From NCBI GenBank assembly GCA_018806985.1, contig JADANN010000435.1, forward strand, positions 682,001 through 746,000: a stretch of 64,000 nucleotides of DNA, read 5' to 3'. Position 1 is the stretch's first letter. Each line of letters begins with the position of its first letter. This document shows positions 56,466 to 64,000 of this stretch, in pieces. The position numbers and the translations under genes were made by a program. This DNA comes from Angiostrongylus vasorum (Eukaryota > Nematoda > Chromadorea > Rhabditida > Metastrongylidae). Under the pieces are notes generated by a model. That model was not told the origin of the DNA and did not search any database. It saw nothing but the letters and a program-made list of their open reading frames with translations.

Positions 56466-56494
56466 AATTTCACATCATACTATGAAAAATTATA
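56466..56494. repeat. Foldback D right arm, split by RTE copy 2 (right piece)
   Basis: AATTTCACATCATACTATG and AAAAATTATAAAA continue the family D arm end (TTTCACATAAT.CCCTGCCATGAAAA in other copies). Confidence 0.6.
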
Positions 56495-56497
56495 AAA

Positions 56498-56720
56498 AGG
56501 ATAGAAAGGATACAGCACTCGGCGTAGGTCATTCTTTGAAGGATCCGCAGTGCATCCGACTTCATAAATCATCGTTTGGAGGTGATTGAATGCATGTTTG
56601 GCCTTTACAATAACTTGCAGTCGATCCCAACGGGATGGAAGGCTTGGTGGGTCATGGGTGGCGGGATCAATTCCACGTGTTTGTTGCAGGACGCCTCCGA
56701 CCACTGCACCACACGCGCTC
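56498..56720 (-). mobile_element. SINE-A copy 6 (tRNA-derived)
   Basis: The + strand ends GACCACTGCACCACACGCGC. Body CATCGTTTGGAGGTGATTGA and AACGGGATGGAAGGCTTGGT. It lacks the segment around the GGTACCAATTT block and lies just right of the split foldback. Confidence 0.7.
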
Positions 56721-56878
56721 TTTGAACAAATATACTAGGCGGAAAATAAAAGGTTGACATTAGCAATAGTTTTGTTTCAACTGATATACTATTATATATT
56801 ATTTCAATGCTAATTTTATGACGTTTCACAGTGTTTAATTGAACTGCGGCATAACTAAATTTTTCTCATGCTTTCCAG

Positions 56879-57485
56879 GGTCGAAATTACCCTGTCGAAA
56901 CAGCGAATTAGGAAAATTTTCTTTCATGATTACATACTCGCTCGTACGCTGCGCAAACGGCTCAGAATGTCAAGTGATACGGGCCAAGGAAATGCTTAAG
57001 GACGCGTTTGGCTTGGGAAATTTCATTGTGGCAAATTTGACGTTAAAAATTAGGGAGGTCGCTAAAGCCAGTCTGTTATTGACGGCGGTGATTTGATGTT
57101 TTTTGTGGGAGCAAATAGATGCACAGCTGTTCGAGAACTTGCAGAAGAATTCGATAAAACATAACAAATATTTCTAGTCATCCAAGAAAGATTTTAAAGT
57201 TGAGAAAGCTTACAGAATGGATGCTGTACGATTTGACAACACGTCGCACTATCCAGGCGCGACCACATATCGCATTACTGACACTGAAAAGTTAAACGAG
57301 CTAGGCTATGCAACTCTGCCTCGTCCATCATGCTTGCTAGGGCCTATCGCCTACCAAGCCACTTTTTCGAAATTTTTGACAACGTTCTGCACGAGGAATA
57401 CTTCAGGAATCAATCCGTGTCCAAAACTGCCTTGAACGACTTCATCGATTTCTTTTCAGAAGTCCAGAATTTTGAACAACAGAGG
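56879..57485 (+). pseudogene. Second decayed mariner-family transposase
   Basis: Pieces in changing frames follow mariner order: LSKQRIRKIFFHDYILAR (first helix-turn-helix), AKEMLKDAFGLG, ANRCTAVRELAEEFDKT (second helix-turn-helix), then after a large deletion VRFDNTSHYPG (FLHDN-A-R-P-H region), KLNELGYATLPRP, and in another frame YRLPSHFFEIFDNVLHEEYF and RNQSVSKTALNDFID. The S-P-x-D-Y motif is destroyed, and the middle of the protein is missing. The long open frames here are chance readings of this wreck. Confidence 0.78.
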
Positions 57486-57499
57486 TAAAAAAAATTGAT

Positions 57500-59320
57500 C
57501 CGATCCTCATTGGCGAAGATTGTAAATTGCAACGCTTTCTACTTTATTTTATTAATAATTGAGATATTTTGCTTTGGATACATAGATGGAAATCCGCCAT
57601 TAATTTCCGAGCAACCTAGTGGAATGCTCGTCCTCGAACGATCTGTCATAAGTGGCTTTTCGTTATTGCTGCAGGACGAACTTTAAACCTAAGTAATTAG
57701 TTCTTTGTGGAAACAATGCACTAATACTACGTAATCTTCGTAATAAGATTAACATTGAGTAGGCTGTATATGGGTATAAGAATACCTCCTAATTGATTTG
57801 TAACTATTAGAACAACAATGTGGACAACAAGGGGCACTGATCAAAACTGCTTTTTATAATGAAACCTCAACAACCAAATTCTGCTATGTGAAATAAAGAA
57901 ACATGGAAGTAACGGCGACTGTAAGAACAGTACTTAACCCAATAGATTAGTGACCGATGTTGCTGTCCATATTTCTGGTGTAGTAGCTAGAGTTGTAGCG
58001 TAGCTTCGGAGTTTCCATAGAGTTCAGGCCAAAAAAAGCTTGTTCATCGTACGTAGACACATTGGACAAGGAATATATCGGAAAAAAAGAAGAATCGTTC
58101 ATTCCAAAAAAAATCTTTATACTCGCATTACGGCATGCGTGAAAAGTTCACTGACCGAAGGAACATATAAGAACTTCGTTCGCATAAAAATCTTTACAAG
58201 ACGGAAAAAGCACACTCTAAATTTTTTCTTTGACAAGACTGGGAACTTCATGCGGAAGAATTATTACACAATACAAAGCAAGGATGTGTGAGCGGAAGCA
58301 CGTGAATGTATGCGAGAATTATTGTGGATATAGAAATAAAAGAGTATTCCCCACCAGGTAGCGAATAGTCTCCGTTGGATGGCTATGAAACCATTTCATT
58401 ATAGCTTTCGCTTTTACCCATTTGTTCATCGACACTATTATCAAGGCACTGGTGAGTGTACCATATAATCAACATTGCCGTTTTGAGCATCACCTTCCAC
58501 TTTTAAATTCTCGATTAATAGACACTGCAATATAAGTTTAGCTTGTTTTGTTCCTTTTGACATGAAAGAAGTAACACTTCGGTTACTAGTTATGAAGGTG
58601 ATTAGTAGCGAAACTGCTCCAGAAAGAAGCAACTGTGTTGCCCCGTCGCAGATATTAGCACGCATTGTTGAAAAACTTTTGTGAATTTTAGCCTAAAAAG
58701 CGCACAGAAGATGCTAAGGTAACACCTCCGTAAAAAATTCAAACAATGGCCAGTGTAGAAAGAAAGAATGTGGATGTAGTCGTTTCTTGAATAACGTGAA
58801 TCGATGAATATCGTCTTCAAACGTGTTGATAGTTTAGTGCTCTTTGAGGTTTTCCACACCCAATCACCATCGTCCCATTTAATTCCACTTTTTCGCAATC
58901 TGCTGCTTTTACGGCTTATTTAGCTATTGAGTAATACAGTGCTATGTTTTCAATTGTTGGTATCTGTTTCATTTGATTACCAACTGGCTATCGTTCTAGA
59001 TCGATTTGGATTTCTCACTCACCTACACACAGCAGTTTGAGTACTCCATTTCGGGCAACGTCGTCGTTCAACTATGACGATCCTTCGCCGTCGGCTAATG
59101 AAAAGCCTTCAGGAGGCAGTGAGAAATGAGTTGTGATATCGATCATCGGAAAATACGCATAAAAAGTTCAATTTTTATTTTCATAGAGAATGTCGTAATT
59201 TAAAGTGATGAAGAAACACGATAAATCGCCACAACATGCAACGGAAAAGGCCTTAACATAGTTGGAAATGAACTGTTAGTAACTAATAACACAGTGAAAA
59301 AACGAATATCGAAAAAGCAA
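57500..59320. other. Region without recognisable gene
   Basis: AT-rich sequence. Open frames are short and none resembles a known domain. A possible spliced block at 59000-59118 (acceptor TTCTAG, donor GTGAGA) would read a Ser/Pro-rich segment (FNYDDPSPSANEKPSGG), but no partner exon in phase was found. Confidence 0.5.
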
Positions 59321-59629
59321 TTTTAACTTATTATTTATTGCCTGCTCTTTTAAGGGCAGGGTATATTGCGAAATTCAACTTCAGTGATGCTGAGATATTT
59401 GCAAAACTTCGGACCGCAGGTGTATGCGGTGGGCAACGAACGCGCTATTGTCCTTTCCGGGGAGTAACGCGTTCACCACCACACCATACCGGTCCTTCGC
59501 TTCGCCTGTCCCTCAGCTAGTTCTATCGATCTGGAGTTTTGCACATATCTCAGCATCACTGAAGTTATATTTCGCAATATACCCTGCCATTAAAAAAGAG
59601 TAGCCAGTAAATAATAAGTTAAAATTGTA
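59321..59629. mobile_element. Foldback D element
   Basis: Left arm TTATTTATTGCCTGCTCTTT, GTGATGCTGAGATATTTGCA, GGGCAACGAACGCGCTATTG. The shortened right arm TTTTGCACATATCTCAGCAT ends ATACCCTGCCATTAAAAAAG. Confidence 0.65.
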
Positions 59630-59639
59630 TTTATAACTA

Positions 59640-59872
59640 CAGCTTCAGCTTAACCGGGTTCGTTGCCGATTTGAACTCCCCCAGATCAATCCCGTTGATG
59701 GGTGACTGGTGATAGTAGAGATCGATAGAACTAGCTGAGAGACAGGCGAAACAAATGACCCGCATGGTGTGGTGGGGAACGCTTTACTCCCCGGAAAGGA
59801 CAATAGCGCGTTCGTTGCCACCGAAGACACCTGCGGTCCGGAGTTTTGCAAATATCTCAGCATCATTGAAGT
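59640..59872. repeat. Foldback D right-half copy
   Basis: AGATCAATCCCGTTGATGGG centre, GCATGGTGTGGTGGGGAACG, AATAGCGCGTTCGTTGCCAC and TTTTGCAAATATCTCAGCAT. It lies head-to-tail behind the preceding copy. Confidence 0.62.
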
Positions 59873-59983
59873 TATATGAAAAAGCGTTCATGCATTTTCC
59901 CAACTTTTCAGTCGTAACATTCTAACTATAATAAGTGCTTAAATGAAAAGGAAGTATGATCGTTGAGTTCGTTGTTATATGAT

Positions 59984-60135
59984 GTCTAGAACTGCATGGA
60001 GAATTGACTCCACCAGTATGCAGTGACATTCGTGATGAAGACGAAGATTCCTAAGCAGAAGCTGGACCTAAATGTGGAAAGTTGGAAAACATTCGCTCTA
60101 GGCAAATACGATTAAACGACTCGAATAGAAGAAAT
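59984..60135 (+). repeat. SINE-B 3' body fragment
   Basis: TAGAACTGCATGGAGAATTG and GACATTCGTGATGAAGACGA match the 3' segment of the copy at 38827 (GAACTCCATGGAGAATTGCT, GACATTCGAGATGAAATGAA). Confidence 0.45.
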
Positions 60136-60548
60136 CCTGGAATCCTCATAAGAGATGTGAGGAAGATTCATATAAAAAAAAAGTATGGCGAATTTGTGGT
60201 TCTGTCCAGCACCTTCAATAGTCTAGTTATCGCACAAACAGAGGAATCAGGAACTTTCCGCACAGGTAGTCTCATCCTGGAAGGAGGTCGTGACCTACTG
60301 ACTTACTTCTGTTGATAGACATTTCCTTTTCGGGTTGCGGTAACATTATTTGGTTTTGTGAAAGACATGTTATAGAAACTCTTTCAAGCATAAAATTTCC
60401 ACTCTGAACAATCATAGAATGGGTTCTCCCAATTTTCGATTCGATCTGCTAAAGGAGATGTGTTAATAAAATGCTCTTATCTTCTGATCGACTGACTCTG
60501 GTTTTTAATATTTAAACACGAATTTTTGCTGGAAATTTTCTTCTCAGG

Positions 60549-61113
60549 TCTTCAACAATAACAACTTCCAAGAAACTAATTGAAAATCCGGAAGAATTAT
60601 CGGAAGCTGTTGCTATCCCATGTCATGCCACAGAACGTCGACCCTTGCAAAAGTTGAGATTACACAGCTATCATATGGTATTGTAAACTCTTCATATTGC
60701 AGTTCGGCTCAAAGCAAAACTTCGTTGGTCGAAGTTTTCGCTGACTTGATATGTGTAAGTATGACTACCATGGAAATTTTAGCTAGTGTCCCACAATAAG
60801 AATAGGAAAACGAATATCCTACAGTCAGTGTGCGCATAAATGTTGGGTTAAACGCAACTCATTACTTCTTGTCATGTTTCTCCCTGACTCATTCTTCTAG
60901 TTACATTCATTTTGCGGATTGTTGGCCGAAATTTTTTCATTGTAATTTAAAGACTGTCCATGAAAACACAATAAATGGACCACCTGACCGACTATCCAAC
61001 GTCGCTTACGATGATTATGTTTTATATGTTTGCAATGTTGATTCGACCCATCATTGAGAAAATTCGTCGAAGAGTTCCTCTAAATCCATTTGAAAGAATC
61101 TATAGGGGTTCAG
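60549..61113 (+). other. Possible coding blocks, unassigned
   Basis: Two blocks look more coding than their surroundings. After the acceptor TTCTCAG, 60549-60678 reads SSTITTSKKLIENPEELSEA and ATERRPLQKLRLHSYHM. At 60975-61113 an ATG-initiated frame with one hydrophobic helix (SLTMIMFYMFAMLI) and a basic tail (RRRVPLNPFERIYRGSG) ends at GTAGGT. They do not join in phase directly, and I recognise no family. They could be exons of a gene running off the window, or chance. Confidence 0.2.
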
Positions 61114-61199
61114 GTAGGTTTCTTTATGATTTACGACTTGATTTTTCTTCTGTTATCTCAATTCAAACGTCCAAGTCCATATGAGCCTTCTAGACAGAG

Positions 61200-64000
61200 G
61201 GAGTGTCATGATATATTTACTTATTATTGAGTTTCGTTATAAAATTTGTATTTTTTCGTTAATGCATGGAAGAGGTTCAAAATGGAGTTCATTGTAGGTA
61301 TTTTGAGCAATATAATTCATAGTGAGTAGTAGGAGAAGCGATGGATTCAGTTTACAAGTTCTGTTATCGTTTTTTCTTTGTTCATTATTGCTAGAGATGA
61401 ATCTTCAACGCCCACACTTCGTTTCAATGTTTTTTTGCTTATTTCCTTCAGGATGCGATTGTGGTGGAAATTTTGCTGTTTGAAATTTCCGACTCTAGAA
61501 AATAATAGGTCAAGTGCTGGTGATGGAAGTGTTAAAGAACCTGACTCCTGAACAGCGTCAGCAAGTAGTCTGATGTTAAACAGCAAGTTGCTATTGCAAG
61601 CGCACAGAATCCCATCACGGTAACTGGATAGTTCTTCGAATTTTCTGGATTGTTATTCTGGCACTAATTTTCCTGGTGACTGTGGCGTAAGATGTTATAG
61701 GGAAGCGGTGTATAATTCCAAGGATGTTTAATGCTCTAGCGGTCAGTGTATAAATTCTCTAAGCTCCATCATGCTGTAACTCTAAAGTGGTTTACAAATG
61801 GAAATGTTGGATTTCTGGCTAGAGTAACCTTCCTTGAGAGCACTAACCATTTCTGCATAACGCAGTTAGACACAGGACCTGTAAGAAAAGAGCGGTAGCG
61901 ATTGTATATGGCCTTCTGGTAGCGCCTTTTCGTATTCGGACAGATAGTCCTTGAAGCAGCGATCTTTGGACCGTTCTATAGACTCTTGGAAACTCGGTTA
62001 CATTTCAGGTTAGCACTAGTTTTTTTTTATTACAAACGCATCAACTAGCTTCGTTGACATTTTCAATTGTCGTAGGTGTAGATTATCTGTTACTGTCCGT
62101 TGAATAGTTTTCACGGTAATTCCCAAAATCGATCGCCCTCCACTCTCGGCATTGATAAATAAATCGCTATTTTCTGGATAAGCACAGACTTGGTTCTTAC
62201 TGTACTCTTTATTGACAAAGACGACCCTTCGGTGGATTTAGCCCTCTTCAGAACTTGGAAGGGTCAAGTTGATTGCAAACCACCCAGCCAAACACCTCTC
62301 TAACCAGAATAGAAGATAGCAAACCAAGATTTCAACTGCATTGAAAACAAAATAAGTTGTTCGCTATGGAGTTTACATAGATGAGTAGTATGCCTCTCCG
62401 AGACTAAAATATCGGCTTGAGATATTGTGTCATATCACCCGTGCTAAGGGGACAGTTCTCCCTGCAGTTCATTTCTGGATCCTTTGAATTTATCCAGAAT
62501 ACTTCAAGTGTTTCACGCGCTAAAGCTTTTGATTCCTGTGCGAAATTATTCACTTCTACCTCAAAATCATTCCGTTATTTGTTTGTGCCCTATGTGCGTT
62601 TAGTAGAGCAACTTTTCTCAACCGTGCGCTTACCGCCTAGGTGTTCTTCTAAATGGACACATGGTTGTCTACCCTTTTGCCAATATATTCATCTCTTCAC
62701 GCTTTCCAAGAGATTAGATAAACCGCATCTGAGCTCATGTAATCATCGTCCTTACTACTAGAGCATATTACACAAATTTGCCTTGTGCATAGTCGTTCAC
62801 ACAAGCTGTTACGAGGTAGCTGGCTTCTCAGATTGCTCTGTGGTATTTCAATTACTGTTACCGAATTCTCTCGACCGCCCTTCTTTAAGGAACGTTTCAT
62901 AGCTGGACTTATTTCGTTAAAAACGAGGGGCAGGATGAACAGAACCTCATTTTGGAAAGAGATCCTTTGAGTGCCTGAGTTTCTCTCTACACCTATCCCG
63001 AGGAACTAAAGTTTCTTAGCAATGGGGAACGGCTTTTAGCCCACACGAATTCTAAAGATTCTTCCTTCCTGTATCTTGTTTTGCATACGTCGGTGGCTGC
63101 TCAAAACATATCTATGACAAGCGCTCTTTCAGAATGTGAACGGTGAGAAGAGTGCCAATGAACCAGCATGTTTTGTTACTCGGTTTTCATTGCCATTCGG
63201 TGATGTAACTGTTATTGTTGCAATTCGAAACCTTCATCCATCCCAAGCCACCCACCCCTCCCCCTCCCTTTGTTTTGAGCGGATGACTAAATTCTCGTTG
63301 ATATGCCTACAGTGGAGGAATGGCCGGAGAGCGATATGAGGATCTTAGCTTTAGACATGAACGAAATAGCAGTTATCGGTAGTAGCCACTGTTCGTTTGA
63401 AAATTCTGTCAATTGTGTGTAATATTTCTCGCACTATGTGAACTTTGATCATTTCTGGGATTCCCTTGAAAGGGCAATGAGCTGCAGAATTAAGAAGCCA
63501 TAGACTTTTTGTAGATTGGAAACTAATTTTTGGAGGCCAGAAAACGCTTTTTTTACTCTTTTTTTTGAGTTCCTCGTATTTTGAATACCGAAGCAAATCG
63601 ACAGTCTATATTTTTGTAGAGAGCAAGGCAGGATGGTATCCTTCAATTTGTGATGACGCTTCTGGCTGCCGTGATTGCGTTAACGGTTTTGAAAGCGGAA
63701 AATCCTCCACGATTGAATTCGTGAAGTTCAGTTATAACACATTTAGAACCGAAAAACATGCCATAAAAATCATTTTTACAACATAGCTACAGCGATAGGG
63801 CAACCTCTATCCTGCGATGTTTTCTGGTCTTCAACTTCTCCAATACTCTAGTTATCAAAAAGCACCGCAGGGATGAACGAACCAGCACCGGAGTAATAAA
63901 GTTGGGAGCATTACAAAGAACAAAAGATTCTTACAATATGAACAACATCACAGACGTTTCCGTTCATGAGACAAACTCGAGGTGCCCTCCCTCCACGTAG
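61200..64000. other. Region without recognisable gene
   Basis: Apart from the E-type segment at 62150-62400, nothing is recognised. A short ATG frame at 63653-63720 (MTLLAAVIALTVLKAENPPR) has the shape of a signal peptide and is followed by a GTGAAG, so a first exon of a secreted protein is possible but unproven. Confidence 0.4.
62150..62400. repeat. E-type repeat with F-like flank
   Basis: CCACTCTCGGCATTGATAAA, then on the - strand at 62221-62253 CTGAAGAGGGCTAAATCCAC and CGAAGGGTCG. The segment CACCCAGCCAAACACCTCTC onward parallels 28450-28530. Confidence 0.45.

Noticed and set aside
56839..57096. An 85-codon open frame that looked like a small gene or a terminal GGA ear exon
   Set aside because: Neighbouring frames and the downstream sequence align piecewise with mariner transposase, and the GGA gene already ends at 51116 with matching phase.
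57217..57480. Apparent exon of a third gene (EIFDNVLHEEYF, then FRNQSVSKTALND)
   Set aside because: It matches the mariner C-terminal region in order and spacing, in two frames, so it is transposase debris.
21067..59880. CRISPR-like array from the repeated arms
   Set aside because: The repeats are dispersed inverted pairs with irregular spacing in a nematode genome, without regular direct repeats and spacers.

Overview
This is a window of nuclear DNA from a nematode, most likely a strongylid (clade V, hookworm-like) parasite. The evidence is the gene structure: short exons joined by GT..AG introns whose acceptors often end in TTTCAG, introns stretched by repeats, RTE-type retrotransposons and mariner remnants of the kind common in strongylid genomes, and no operon-like or bacterial features. 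The species assignment is an inference.

Two protein genes can be assembled from exon homology and matching splice phases, both on the + strand. Gene 1 (293-17665) is a complete SLC26/SulP anion transporter of 653 codons in 16 exons. It has the SulP membrane domain followed by a split STAS domain. Gene 2 (27689-51116) is a GGA-family clathrin adaptor (VHS, GAT, short hinge, GAE) in 15 exons coding about 506 residues. One surplus A in exon 4 (31800-31804) shifts the VHS frame; without it all 15 exons join in phase to a stop. This is either an assembly error or a disabling mutation.

The rest is mostly repeats. Two broken RTE-type non-LTR elements lie on the - strand: 11654-14989, in SulP intron 11, and 53107-56465. 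The second sits inside a foldback element. Two decayed mariner transposases are present (7840-8640 on -, 56879-57485 on +). There are six copies of one tRNA-derived SINE family (A) and about ten of a second (B), three copies of a roughly 390-bp retroposon-like repeat (C), a dozen copies or fragments of a foldback family (D), and elements (E) carrying a motif that resembles a hammerhead ribozyme core. Microsatellites include a 350-bp TG tract directly upstream of a GAT-domain exon.

Layout: 1-17.7 kb SulP gene; 17.7-27.7 kb repeat-rich intergenic DNA; 27.7-51.1 kb GGA gene; 51.1-64 kb repeat-rich DNA with no gene I can identify, only a few possible coding blocks near 59.0-61.1 and 63.7 kb. The two genes show no sign of working together: one moves anions across a membrane, the other sorts cargo at the trans-Golgi/endosome. 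No convincing new molecular system was found. The best leads are the GGA frameshift, the TG tract, the nested RTE insertion, the tRNA-like boxes in the foldback family and the hammerhead-like motifs.
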